Positions 24,908 to 33,444 are shown, counted from the first letter of the stretch. The stretch: DNA of 64,000 nt from Rhodothermales bacterium (GCA_028284265.1 JANQRZ010000008.1:62001-126000), one strand, 5' to 3'. Numbers and translations: made by a program. Notes: generated from the sequence alone by a model not told the origin.

Positions 24908-27073
24908 CTAATCCAGTCGGGAGATCGGCTCGGCGATGTGTTGCCGGACGCGGTTGCACAGGGCGTCGCTGCCGAGCCAGTCGCGCTCCCGGTTGGACAT
25001 CGCGCGCGTGAGGGCGTCGTCGGCACAGACGCGGACGAGTTGCTGGAGCAGGGGGGCTTGCTCGCCTTGCACTTGCTCGACGCGGCGGCTCGTCAGGCGA
25101 ACGTCGTCCAGCACAATCGCCACGGCGGCTCCGAGTCCCGCTGCTCGCATGGAGGCGATCCGTTCGTCGGTGGCGGCCTCCGGGAGAGATTCTGGCAGGA
25201 AGGCTGTCGCTAACTGCTTCATCGGCACGCGCACGCGCACGCGCTCGAAGACACGGAGGGCGGGGTTGCGACCGGGACGCTCGGCCTCAAGTTTGGCGAG
25301 GCGACCTAGGCCCACAGGCTCCGCGCCCACGGGTGCCGCCGCGATCACGTCCACATCGCGGAAGCGGATGTCGCTGTTGCGACCTCGCCCGACGAGGCTT
25401 TCCATCGTGCCGCCGAGATACACGTCCACGTTCTGCATATCCACGAGTTGCGCGTGCTTGCCTCGGTAGCGCCCGTTGTCGTAGCCGTGCCAGAGGTCGT
25501 TGAGTTTCTCGCCGCTAAGGATGACGCCGTCCCGCACCCTGAACGTGTCGACCACGCCCTCGAAGGGGTCGGCGATGTCGGTGCCCCGGAGGTCGAAGAA
25601 GAACCCGTCGAGGTCCCAACTTGCGCCTCGGGAGTTGATGACGGTGTAGTCCGGCCAAAAGGTGGGGTTCGAGGCGGCGCGCTCGACGACGAGGTTCTTG
25701 ACGGTGGAGCGGGGTGCAAAGTGGGTCTTGGGGCACATCTCCGCGAACGTCCACGAGAAGTTGGTGAACGTCACGTCTTCCCACACGCCGTTTGTGCAGT
25801 AGGCCGCATGATTCCGTGTGTTCCCCCCGAAGAGTCCCTGGCGGATCGTCCAGAAGTTTTTCTCAATGCCGACCATGTCGGACGGGAAGCCGAGGATGGC
25901 AACGCCCTCTAGCAGGATTTGCTGACCCTGAGGCACCTCGACGCCTCGGTGGCCCTGCGAGGTGAAGCCGCTCCACTGGGGCGAGTTGCGGTGGTACTCC
26001 TCCAGTAGCTTCTGGCCCCGCTCGTCTCGGCCAAAGGCGCGGTGCTCGGCCATCTGGGCCTCGAGGTTGCTGTCGATCACGAAGTCGCGGAGCACGACGC
26101 GCTGGACTCCGCTCTGGGGATAGAACGCCGTCGCCCAACTGCGGAGCGCGACCTTGGCTCTGGCCCGGTCGGTCATCTGCGCCTCGGCCTGCTGGCGGCG
26201 CGGGTCGTTCTCGGGAAGCCTGAAATAGATGCCGAGGTGGGCCGTCTGCGGGAGTGCGAGCAGTCGGGTCGGGCAATCGACGACGCGCACCGGGCGGTAG
26301 TCCAGCGTCACCGGACCGTCCGGCCTGTCCACGGTCGTCTGGGCATCCACGACCTCGGTGCCGCCTGCCCCGATGATTTCGATGTCGTGTAAGGCGAGAG
26401 AGCCGTAGTAGCCATAGTCGCCGCACTCGGGGAAGCGGATCACGGTCGCGCGACGGAGCCGGGCGACGTTCAGGATGTGCGCGAGGAGCGGCTGGTAGTC
26501 TGCCTCAGCATTGGGCACGACGTTCCACCACGACACGTCGAGCGTATCGAGGCGGGCGTCGCGCTGTGCCCACGCGGCGCGTTCCCAGCGCGTGTCCGAG
26601 GTGGCGTAGCGGTAGGTAATGTTCATCAGGCAGGCGTCCCGCTGGTAGCCTGCGGCATCGCACGCGGCCTGAAAACGGCGGTCCCGGTCGCGGAATGCGC
26701 CGTCGCGGTAGTTGAAATACGGAGCCGGTCGTTTGGGATTGAACGCTTCGTGCCCGTGGAGGAGGCTATCGCTGACGGCGAGCAGTACGCGCCCATCCGG
26801 GGCGATGAGTTCGGCGCGCCCGGTGCCGTAGATCACGTTGCGGTGCAGCCCGATCTGCCGGGCACCGACGGAGAGGCTGACCTCAACCTGTTCTGAATAG
26901 TGGTCAGGCGGAACGAGGCAGAGGCCGCCATCGGGCAAACACCCCGACTCGGTCTGGACGAATCCCGCCGGAGGTGTCGTCGATTGCGCGCAGGCAGGGC
27001 CTGACGTGAGGCAGAGCGCGATAAAAAGCCCTGCGACGGCGAGGGAGAAGGGCAGAAAAGAGAGGCGGAGCAT
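24908..27073 (-). CDS. Large exported protein of unknown function
   Basis: A protein of 721 residues. A signal peptide (MLRLSFLPFSLAVAGLFIAL, cleavage after PACA) is followed by a Cys-containing N-terminal section (ESGCLPDGGLCLVPP). From about 220 to 600 there are runs of short beta-like segments with repeating patterns such as VVLRDFVIDSN, ILLEGVAILGF, WEDVTFTNFSW, STVKNLVVERA and DIRFRDVDVI, which suggest a parallel beta-helix of the pectate-lyase type. No glycoside-hydrolase motif is recognised. The last 100 residues are predicted to be helical. It could be a polysaccharide-binding or -degrading surface protein. Confidence 0.75.
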   Translation of the reverse strand: MLRLSFLPFSLAVAGLFIALCLTSGPACAQSTTPPAGFVQTESGCLPDGGLCLVPPDHYSEQVEVSLSVGARQIGLHRNVIYGTGRAELIAPDGRVLLAVSDSLLHGHEAFNPKRPAPYFNYRDGAFRDRDRRFQAACDAAGYQRDACLMNITYRYATSDTRWERAAWAQRDARLDTLDVSWWNVVPNAEADYQPLLAHILNVARLRRATVIRFPECGDYGYYGSLALHDIEIIGAGGTEVVDAQTTVDRPDGPVTLDYRPVRVVDCPTRLLALPQTAHLGIYFRLPENDPRRQQAEAQMTDRARAKVALRSWATAFYPQSGVQRVVLRDFVIDSNLEAQMAEHRAFGRDERGQKLLEEYHRNSPQWSGFTSQGHRGVEVPQGQQILLEGVAILGFPSDMVGIEKNFWTIRQGLFGGNTRNHAAYCTNGVWEDVTFTNFSWTFAEMCPKTHFAPRSTVKNLVVERAASNPTFWPDYTVINSRGASWDLDGFFFDLRGTDIADPFEGVVDTFRVRDGVILSGEKLNDLWHGYDNGRYRGKHAQLVDMQNVDVYLGGTMESLVGRGRNSDIRFRDVDVIAAAPVGAEPVGLGRLAKLEAERPGRNPALRVFERVRVRVPMKQLATAFLPESLPEAATDERIASMRAAGLGAAVAIVLDDVRLTSRRVEQVQGEQAPLLQQLVRVCADDALTRAMSNRERDWLGSDALCNRVRQHIAEPISRLD

Positions 27074-27158
27074 AGGAGCAGAGGTGGATGGAGCGAGGCA
27101 GTACGCCAGCTAAAGCAACTTGTTTGCCACGATGGCTCCAGCCGCGGTTCTTCTGCTT

Positions 27159-27260
27159 GTCATTGCGAGGAGCCGAAGGGACTTGTCCCGGAGGCGACGT
27201 GGCAATCTCCAAAGGGCAAAGACTAAGGTCAGGAGATTGCTTCGCTGCGCTCGCAATGAC
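27159..27260. repeat. Dispersed imperfect palindromic repeat, copy 2 (TTGCGAG type)
   Basis: Ends GTCATTGCGAG and CTCGCAATGAC are exact inverted complements, and inner GGCAATCTCC pairs with GGAGATTGC. The centre (27180-27230) contains a secondary element. It lies between the minus-strand genes ending at 27269 and starting at 27073. Confidence 0.85.
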
Positions 27261-27268
27261 AACCGTGG

Positions 27269-27472
27269 TTATGTCCCTTTTTGATAGGCAGCGATCAGAT
27301 AGTCGAAGCAATCCAGATCAATGGGGTGTTTCACCGCACGCTGAAGACGAGCGACGTGGTGTGGCTCTACAACGTATTTGTAATGCAGCGCGGGATCTTC
27401 GGGGAAGGGCTCGAACATTTCCAGCAACTCGGCCAACTCAATTCCGGCCAAACGCTCATCTCCTACTATCAA
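27269..27472 (-). CDS. Small acidic protein, possibly 5'-truncated
   Basis: The frame gives 67 residues from a TTG at 27472 (MIVGDERLAGIELAELLEMF, later VEPHHVARLQRAVKHP and FDYLIAAYQKGT). The same frame stays open 17 codons further upstream (LEWYEKAPGDE), up to a TGA, with no ATG, GTG or TTG. The upstream residues look like protein, so the annotated start may be only the remaining one of a gene that lost its true start next to the amidohydrolase stop. Less GC-rich than its neighbours. Family not recognised. Confidence 0.45.
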   Translation of the reverse strand: MIVGDERLAGIELAELLEMFEPFPEDPALHYKYVVEPHHVARLQRAVKHPIDLDCFDYLIAAYQKGT

Positions 27473-27527
27473 CTCATCACCGGGGGCCTTCTCGTACCAC
27501 TCCAGCGGTCCACTTCGGATTCATCCA

Positions 27528-28826
27528 TCACTTCGTCAGACCCGGCGTGCGGTTCAGGTACTCGTCGTAGAGCTCCGTCTGCCGCGAGGTCATCGGCAGC
27601 CGGTAGCCGTCAATGAACAGGTGCCGGACCTGCGTCTTCGTCTCGAACGGGTCGCCGTCGGCGACGAAGAGGGTGGCGGCTTTGCCCGCTTCGATGGACC
27701 CGAGCCGATCATCTACGCCGAAGATGCGGGCGGGGACGATGGTCACGGCTTCGAGGGCAGCCTCGCGGCCCATCCCGTAGGCGGCGGCATAGGCCGCGTT
27801 GTAGGGCAGGTTGCGGACGTTCTCGACCTCTTTGGTTTGCAGCGCGACCTGCACCCCCGCGTCGCGCATCAGGCCGGGGTTGGCGTAGGCGCGGTCGTAG
27901 CGGTCGGAGTTGCGCGTCGGGAGCGAGAGGACGGGGCCGGTGATGACCGGGATGCCCGCGTCGGCGAGTTCGTCGGCCACGCGCCAGCCTTCGGCGACGC
28001 CGGTGAAGATGGCCCGGACGTTTTTTTCCTGCACCCATCCGATGGCGGCGGTGATGTCCTTCGCTGCATCGACCTCGATCAGCAACGGCACCTCACGACG
28101 GACGACCCCGGCGAGCGCTTCCATCTCGGGGACGTACTCGGGCGTCGGCTTCGGGTCGGGCGCGACCTGATACGCCGAGTCGATTCGTGCGAAGAGGAGC
28201 GCCTCATCCCATGTATCGTTCAGCTTATCCATCGCTTCCTTCGCCTGCTTCTCGATCTCCTCCGGCTTACGGCGGTCCCACCACCCGCGCCGCGCCGACG
28301 AGGGAAAGTCGAGCACGACGCCCCGGAACCCGGCGTCGAGTTGGTTCGGGGTGTAGCCTTGCAGGTTGATGAGCGCTGCCGTGCCGGGCATCATCCCGCC
28401 ATCGGGCAGGGTGAGCACGGTCGTCACGCCGCTGAGGCGCGTGATCGGGATGAGGGTCGATGCCGGGTTGATGGCGGTGAGGGCCTGCATATGCGGCGTC
28501 ACCTCGCCGATCTCGCGGAAGTCGCGGGTCTCCGGGAGCGAGCCGATCTCCTGCAAGCCCAGCCGCGTCCCGCCATCGATCATGCCGGGATACACCGTCA
28601 GCCCGGTCCCATCGATCACCTCGGCATCGGCGGGCGGCTGCACGTCGGCTCCGACGGACTCGATCAGCCCGTCACGGATCACAACGGTGCCGCGCTCGAT
28701 TACGCCGTTCGTGACCGTCTCAATGCGAGCGTTCGTGATGGCAAATGTGCCGCGTTGTCCTTCGTCCGGGGCGTCGGTCGGGAAAATCGAGAGGGCGAGA
28801 AGGAGAAGCGATAGAAGGAGCGTCAT
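27528..28826 (-). CDS. Amidohydrolase-fold protein lacking the metal-binding HxH
   Basis: A protein of 432 residues: a signal peptide (MTLLLSLLLLALSIF), a beta-sandwich start (FAITNARIETVTNGVIERGT, RDGLIESVGADV) and a TIM-barrel amidohydrolase core with PARIFGVDDRLGSIEAGKAA near the end. The usual HxH after the first strand is replaced by GMIDGGTR (Gly86, Arg88), and the later ligand sites read LIEVDAAKD and AIFTGVAEG in place of His-bearing motifs. It is probably not a metal-dependent hydrolase by itself. It lies in line with two paralogues upstream, separated from them by a dispersed repeat. Confidence 0.85.
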   Translation of the reverse strand: MTLLLSLLLLALSIFPTDAPDEGQRGTFAITNARIETVTNGVIERGTVVIRDGLIESVGADVQPPADAEVIDGTGLTVYPGMIDGGTRLGLQEIGSLPETRDFREIGEVTPHMQALTAINPASTLIPITRLSGVTTVLTLPDGGMMPGTAALINLQGYTPNQLDAGFRGVVLDFPSSARRGWWDRRKPEEIEKQAKEAMDKLNDTWDEALLFARIDSAYQVAPDPKPTPEYVPEMEALAGVVRREVPLLIEVDAAKDITAAIGWVQEKNVRAIFTGVAEGWRVADELADAGIPVITGPVLSLPTRNSDRYDRAYANPGLMRDAGVQVALQTKEVENVRNLPYNAAYAAAYGMGREAALEAVTIVPARIFGVDDRLGSIEAGKAATLFVADGDPFETKTQVRHLFIDGYRLPMTSRQTELYDEYLNRTPGLTK

Positions 28827-28856
28827 GGGGTTGCTCTATTGAAATCTTTGGCTTCG

Positions 28857-28979
28857 GTCATCCCGAGCTTGTCGAGGGATCTCTTCGGAGAAGGTGCGAG
28901 CAGGATGACTAACGTTCTGCCCGGAGAGATGGGCTTCGCCGAACTTCGTTTCGTTCGACTTCGCTGCGCTCAGGATGAC
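28857..28979. repeat. Dispersed imperfect palindromic repeat, copy 3 (CCCGAGC type, composite)
   Basis: It begins GTCATCCCGAGC and ends CAGGATGAC, with GTCGAGGGATCTC near the left end. A second right-end-like CAGGATGACT lies inside at 28901-28910, so this copy may be two fused or partly deleted elements. It separates the first two amidohydrolase genes from the third. Confidence 0.75.
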
Positions 28980-29015
28980 AAGGGTGGAGCATTTCGGTGG
29001 GGCGGAGGTGAGGGG

Positions 29016-30377
29016 TTACTGGAGCCACCACGCGTCTTGCGTGGCGACATCTTGCAGGCAGGATTCATCGTGGCTGTGACCGCGATGGTGCTCGTTGAGT
29101 GTGGCCTCGTCTACGATCTGCTCGGGATCGACGAAGACGCGCATGTCGTCGGCATCTTGGGCACGGTCGAAGCGGACGATGCCGTCCACGACAGTCAGTT
29201 GGGGGATGGCATAGACCGAGAGCGGGTGCTCGTCGAACAGCACGAGGTCGGCGTCCTTGCCGACTTCGATGGAACCGACGCGGTCGTCGATGCCAAGTTG
29301 CCACGCGGGGTTGATCGTGATGAGCGCGAGCGCCTCATCGTCGCTCAGGCCGCCGTACTTCTGCGCCTTCGCGGCCTCGTGGTAGAGGTGGCGAATGAGT
29401 TCGGCGGAGTCCGAGTTGATGCTCGTGCGGACGCCGTTGCGGGTGAGGATCGCGGCGTTGTAGGCCGTCGAGTAGTAGACCTCGAACTTGTAGGCGTACC
29501 AGTCCGAGAAGATCGACGCGCCCGCGCCGAAGGCGGCCAACTCCGGTGCAATCTTAAACCCTTCGTTGACGTGCTGGAACGTCACGCGGTCCACGCCGAA
29601 GTCCTCCAAGATCTCCATCAGCATCAGGATTTCATCAGATCGGTACGAGTGCGTGTGGACGAGAATCTCGCCGTCGAGGATGTCGGCGAGGGTTTCGAGG
29701 CGGAGGTCGTAGGGCGGGGGCGTCATCCGGCGGCCTTCATCGCGGGCGGCTTCATACTCATTCTGCCGTTCGCGGTAGCGCCGGGCTTCGGTGAAGGCGT
29801 CGCGGACGATCATCTCGACGCCCATCCGGCTCGCGGGTCGGATGCCTCGGCCTCGCCCGTGGACGCGGGTCGGATTCTCACCAAGGGCGAACTTGATCGT
29901 GCGCGGTGCGCCCTCAAAGCGCCACGCCTCGGGGTCGGTCAGGCCCCAGCGGTGCTTGAGCGTCTCGTTCTGCCCGCCGATCACGTTGGCCGAGCCGTGC
30001 ATCGCGTGGCTCGACGTGACGCCGCCCGCGAGCGCCCGGTAGAGCCGGATGTCGAGCGGGTTGAGCACATCGCCGGTCCAGACCTCAGCGGTGATCGGGT
30101 TCGTCGCCTCATTCACCGATGAAATGCCGATGTGCGAGTGGGCGTCGACGATCCCCGGCATGAGGTAGCGCCCGCTGCCATCGACCGTGCGAACGCCGCG
30201 CGGGGCGTCGAGACCCTCGCCGATCTCGGCAATCTTGCCATCGCGGACGAGCACGTCGGCGTTGTCGAGTGTGCCGTTGGTGACGGTCAGCACGGTCGCG
30301 CCCCGGATCAGGAGGTCGCCCGTCGGTTGGGCGAGGGCGGCGGGCGCGAAGAGGAAGAGGAGGAAGAGATAGCGCAT
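29016..30377 (-). CDS. Exported amidohydrolase with intact metal site (imidazolonepropionase-like)
   Basis: A protein of 453 residues with signal peptide MRYLFLLFLFAPAALA. Metal ligands are present: HxH at His80/His82 in PGIVDAHSHIG, a later His in EILVHTHS, another in TFQHVNEGF, and the Asp in SINSDSAEL. The C-terminal end is His-rich (NEHHRGHSHDES), which may bind metal. The usual reaction of this branch is hydrolysis of cyclic or linear amides, including dipeptides; the substrate is unknown. The ATG is two nt after the stop of the upstream gene, so the two are translationally linked. Confidence 0.9.
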   Translation of the reverse strand: MRYLFLLFLFAPAALAQPTGDLLIRGATVLTVTNGTLDNADVLVRDGKIAEIGEGLDAPRGVRTVDGSGRYLMPGIVDAHSHIGISSVNEATNPITAEVWTGDVLNPLDIRLYRALAGGVTSSHAMHGSANVIGGQNETLKHRWGLTDPEAWRFEGAPRTIKFALGENPTRVHGRGRGIRPASRMGVEMIVRDAFTEARRYRERQNEYEAARDEGRRMTPPPYDLRLETLADILDGEILVHTHSYRSDEILMLMEILEDFGVDRVTFQHVNEGFKIAPELAAFGAGASIFSDWYAYKFEVYYSTAYNAAILTRNGVRTSINSDSAELIRHLYHEAAKAQKYGGLSDDEALALITINPAWQLGIDDRVGSIEVGKDADLVLFDEHPLSVYAIPQLTVVDGIVRFDRAQDADDMRVFVDPEQIVDEATLNEHHRGHSHDESCLQDVATQDAWWLQ

Positions 30378-30379
30378 GA

Positions 30380-32068
30380 TTATTCGGGGCGGCGGGTTGC
30401 GCTGAGGGTGAGTGGGGGGATGTTCGCGCCGGTCATCTCGGCGTCGTAGGTGTCGGCGGTGACGAGGCCGGAGAAGGCGATGGTGCCGAAGGCATCGGAT
30501 GTGACGCTGAACGAGAGACGGTTGCCGCTCAGTTCGAGGTCGTCGAGCGTGAGGGTGCCGACACCCTGCGCGTTGATCGTGCCACTGAGCGAGCCGCCGT
30601 CATCGGTGATCGTCATAGTGCCCGTCATCGGCTGCTGGTCGGAGATCACGCGGTAGTCCCACGTTCCGGTGACGACCACCTCGGCTTCGGCGTCGAAGCC
30701 CTCGTCGGCATCGACCTCGAATCGCTGGCCGTCCACGAACACGAAGCGGATGCTCGTCTCCTCGTCGAAGTACGACCCGTCGGTGACGACAAGATTTGCC
30801 ATCTTGCCTGCTTCGACGGTGCCGAGGCTACGGTCGAGGCCGAGAAGCGCGGCAGGGGTCGTGGTGAGCGCGGCGAGGGCGTCGTCCTCGCTCAAGCCCG
30901 CCTCGACGATCCGCCGCAGGTTGGCGCGGATGTCGCCCGTTTTGGCATCGAGTGTGGCAAAGCCGAACGGGACGTCGGCCTCGTGCAGCGTGAGGGCGTT
31001 GCGTTCATAGAGGTCGATGGCTTCGCTACGGCGTGCATTGAGCGCGATGACTTCGTCCTCGATGTCGGCATAAGATCGGGTGCGCCGATTGGTGGGCAAC
31101 GTGTCTCCGCCGAGCGAGTCGGCGGCAGTCGAGTCAGCCTCGGGACGCTCCGGCAGGTCGAGCGATACGAAGACGGGGACGCCAGACGCTTGGAGCTTGT
31201 CGGTCAGCATTGAGCTTTCGCGCACCCCGCCAAGCACGAGGTTCAGTCCCAACTCGTCGGCGATCGTCAGCGCCCGATGGCCTTCGAGTACACCATCTAC
31301 GGCGAAGAACACGGGCTGCTTGCCGCGGAGTGTCGGGGCGAGTGCCGAGAGGGTCGGGTCGTAGGTCGGGCGGTCGAGGCCAGCGGGGTTGTCGGCGTAG
31401 AGCGCTTCGCCGGTTTGCATCCGCTCGGCGTCGCGGACCTGCTGGCGGAGGACGGCCATAATCCCCATCGGCGTGGCAGGGTAGGCTCCAGACGCGCCAT
31501 CGAACTGCGCAAAGAGGGAGGACGCGCCGCGCAGCACCATCGCTTCCGGTGCCTCACCCGCGAGCAAAATGATGGTGCCCTGACCGGCCAGCATCCCGTC
31601 GTGCGGCACGGCGTGGGCGACGGTGAAGCCAAGCTTGCGGAGCGCTTCGACCGATCCGTCTTCGGGGTTGAGGAGCGTGCGCGCATCGCGGTCGGGGGTG
31701 AGACCTGCCGCCTCGCGGGGCGGGTTGCCGGGGTCGCGGGGGCGCTCGTTATCGTCACTTTCTTGCTCGGCGATGCCTGCGTGACCGAGGCCGTCGATGA
31801 ACCCGGCATAGACCGTCAGTGAGTCACCTTCGATTACATCGGCGTCAAAGGGTGCGGCTACATTCTCACCGACCGCTTCGATTAGTCCGTTGCGAACGAC
31901 GACCGTGGCGCGCTCCAGCACACGCCCCGGCTCCGGGATGACGCGGGCGTTCGTGATGGCGAAGGTGTTGGTGACGGGCCGCACGCCGGGGTCGAGGGGC
32001 GGACGGTCCTGCGCCTGTGCCGGGAGGGCCAGCAAGCTGAGTAGCGAAAGAGCGAAGAGAAAGCGCAT
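30380..32068 (-). CDS. Amidohydrolase-fold protein with degenerate metal site and C-terminal beta domain
   Basis: A protein of 562 residues: a signal peptide (MRFLFALSLLSLLALPAQAQ), the same beta-sandwich/TIM-barrel layout as its two neighbours (FAITNARVIPEPGRVLERAT, LGLDRSLGTVEAGKMANLVV), and an extra C-terminal all-beta domain of about 100 residues (VVVTGTWDYRVISDQQP, LSFSVTSDAFGTIAFSG). The HxH is changed to GFIDGLGHAG, so only His96 remains, and the other expected ligand motifs are absent. It starts the three-gene set and could form a complex with the intact enzyme. Confidence 0.85.
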   Translation of the reverse strand: MRFLFALSLLSLLALPAQAQDRPPLDPGVRPVTNTFAITNARVIPEPGRVLERATVVVRNGLIEAVGENVAAPFDADVIEGDSLTVYAGFIDGLGHAGIAEQESDDNERPRDPGNPPREAAGLTPDRDARTLLNPEDGSVEALRKLGFTVAHAVPHDGMLAGQGTIILLAGEAPEAMVLRGASSLFAQFDGASGAYPATPMGIMAVLRQQVRDAERMQTGEALYADNPAGLDRPTYDPTLSALAPTLRGKQPVFFAVDGVLEGHRALTIADELGLNLVLGGVRESSMLTDKLQASGVPVFVSLDLPERPEADSTAADSLGGDTLPTNRRTRSYADIEDEVIALNARRSEAIDLYERNALTLHEADVPFGFATLDAKTGDIRANLRRIVEAGLSEDDALAALTTTPAALLGLDRSLGTVEAGKMANLVVTDGSYFDEETSIRFVFVDGQRFEVDADEGFDAEAEVVVTGTWDYRVISDQQPMTGTMTITDDGGSLSGTINAQGVGTLTLDDLELSGNRLSFSVTSDAFGTIAFSGLVTADTYDAEMTGANIPPLTLSATRRPE

Positions 32069-32090
32069 GGGCGAGAAGAGTGGGGAGAGC

Positions 32091-32098
32091 GCAAGATA
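32091..32098 (-). promoter_or_regulatory. Candidate -7 box TATCTTGC for the amidohydrolase operon
   Basis: The minus strand reads TATCTTGC 22 nt before the ATG at 32068, in the only gap before the downstream PduL-like stop. It would make the amidohydrolase set a transcription unit separate from the RpiB-like/PduL-like pair. Confidence 0.3.
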
Positions 32099-32103
32099 GC
32101 GGA

Positions 32104-32775
32104 TCAGGCCTCATCGAGGATACCCAACTCGCGCCCTAAGCTGCGTGCGGCTGGCGTCACAATCTGGCCGGGGCGAATCACGATTCGTTGCCCCTTCAGC
32201 CGGGCCTGCCGCACGTCTGTCTCGGTGACGACGCGCCCCGTCGGCCTGACTTTCGTGGACGAACAGGCAAGGGGTGTTGGCACCGAGAGGGAGACGTCGC
32301 GTGCCCACCGAGCGGTGTCGCCTTCTTTGAGGCCCGCAGCGAGCGCGTCGGCCCGGTCGAGGCAGATGAAGCCTTCGCCTTCGTTCACGTTCACATCGCC
32401 GAAGGCGACAGGGCCGGCCTGCACGGTCACGGTTTGTCCCGTCGTCAGTCCCCATGCTCGAACGAGGCCGGGTGGTAGCGCAAGAACGCGGCGCACGGGT
32501 TCGACAGTCGGAGCTTCCACCGATCCGGCGGGGCCACGCAGTCGCAGCGACGGTGCTTCGCCGAGCGCGTGGCGGTCGAGCGCGTCGAGGACAACTCGGA
32601 ACGCGGAGCCGACCTCGACGGCAATTGGTACCTCGCGCTGGGTCGAGCGGGCGACGAACACCTGCTCGCTGCCCCGGAGCGTGTAGCCGTCGCCGAAGAG
32701 GGCGTGTACCCCGGTCGGGGTGAGCACCGCGCGGGAGTGGGCGAGGCGGAGGGGAATCGCGTCGGGCCGGATCAC
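32104..32775 (-). CDS. PduL-like (phosphotransacylase-fold) protein with altered metal sites
   Basis: A protein of 223 residues from a GTG that overlaps the upstream TGA by four bases (GTGA). The layout resembles the PduL phosphate acyltransferase fold: IPLRLAHSRAVLTPTGVHAL then LFGDGYTLRG, and a second lobe with GDVNVNEGEGFICLDRADAL and AAGLKEGD. PduL enzymes transfer acyl groups between phosphate and CoA using Zn held by His-x-His motifs. Here the first lobe reads SRAVLT where RHVHLS is usual, and the second has Cys138 in place of the expected His. Residues 181-221 form a terminal module (VVTETDVRQARLKGQR...TPAARSLGRELGI) that is homologous to the N-terminus of the neighbouring RpiB-like protein. 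Confidence 0.7.
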   Translation of the reverse strand: MIRPDAIPLRLAHSRAVLTPTGVHALFGDGYTLRGSEQVFVARSTQREVPIAVEVGSAFRVVLDALDRHALGEAPSLRLRGPAGSVEAPTVEPVRRVLALPPGLVRAWGLTTGQTVTVQAGPVAFGDVNVNEGEGFICLDRADALAAGLKEGDTARWARDVSLSVPTPLACSSTKVRPTGRVVTETDVRQARLKGQRIVIRPGQIVTPAARSLGRELGILDEA

Positions 32776-33440
32776 AGTGCGTCGGGCGAGCCGGGAAGAA
32801 ATTTGGCCTCCACTTCCTCGATCTTCTGCACGCGCTTGGCGTGGCGGCCTCCCTCGAAGTCTGTCGTGAGGAAGATGGCGAGGATGCGCTTGGCGACTTC
32901 GATGCCGCAGGTGCGGCTGCCGAGGGTAAGGACGTGCGCGTCGTTGTGGGCGCGGGCGTTGAAGGCTGCGAATTCGCTCGCGCAGCACGCAGCGCGGACG
33001 CCCGACACCTTGTTCGCCACCATCGCTGAGCCGACCCCCACGCCGTCGAGCATCAGCCCAAACTGCACCTCGCCGAGGGCGACGAGCCGCGCCACAGCAA
33101 AGGCAAAGTCGGGATAGTCCACCGAGGCCTCCGAGTCGGTCCCTACGTCGCGCACGATCCAGCCGAGGGATTGGGCACGCTCGATGAGCGCTGCTTTGTA
33201 CGCGAACCCCGCATGGTCGCAACCGACGGCGAGCGTCTTCGCCGGAGCAGAACGGGTGGGAGCGCTAGGGCGTGTTGCCTGTGCTATCTCGCTTCGTTCG
33301 ACGAGCGCGATCCCGTGATCGCGGGCGGTGTCGCGGGCGAGGGCGGTGACGAGCGCGTTCGGGGCGATGGCGAGCGAGCGCTGTCCCTCGGCGAGGGCGC
33401 GGCGCACGTCGCGCTCGGTGATGAGAGGGCGTCCGGGCAT
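32772..33440 (-). CDS. RpiB/LacAB-family isomerase-like protein with N-terminal module and Cys-to-Asp change
   Basis: A protein of 222 residues. Residues 6-46 are an extra module (LITERDVRRALAEGQ... VTALARDTARDHGI). The RpiB/LacAB fold follows (GCDHAGFAYKAAL, VDYPDFAFAVA, ANKVSGVRAACC, HNDAHVLTLGSR, EGGRHAKRV). Ribose-5-phosphate isomerase B uses a Cys in ICGTG as base; here the site is LDGVG with Asp132, while the ring-opening His in HND and the phosphate-binding residues remain. The substrate may therefore differ from ribose 5-phosphate. Overlaps the PduL-like gene by GTGA, suggesting coupled translation. A TAGCTTTC box lies 4 nt before the ATG. Confidence 0.85.
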   Translation of the reverse strand: MPGRPLITERDVRRALAEGQRSLAIAPNALVTALARDTARDHGIALVERSEIAQATRPSAPTRSAPAKTLAVGCDHAGFAYKAALIERAQSLGWIVRDVGTDSEASVDYPDFAFAVARLVALGEVQFGLMLDGVGVGSAMVANKVSGVRAACCASEFAAFNARAHNDAHVLTLGSRTCGIEVAKRILAIFLTTDFEGGRHAKRVQKIEEVEAKFLPGSPDAL

Positions 33441-33444
33441 GGGC

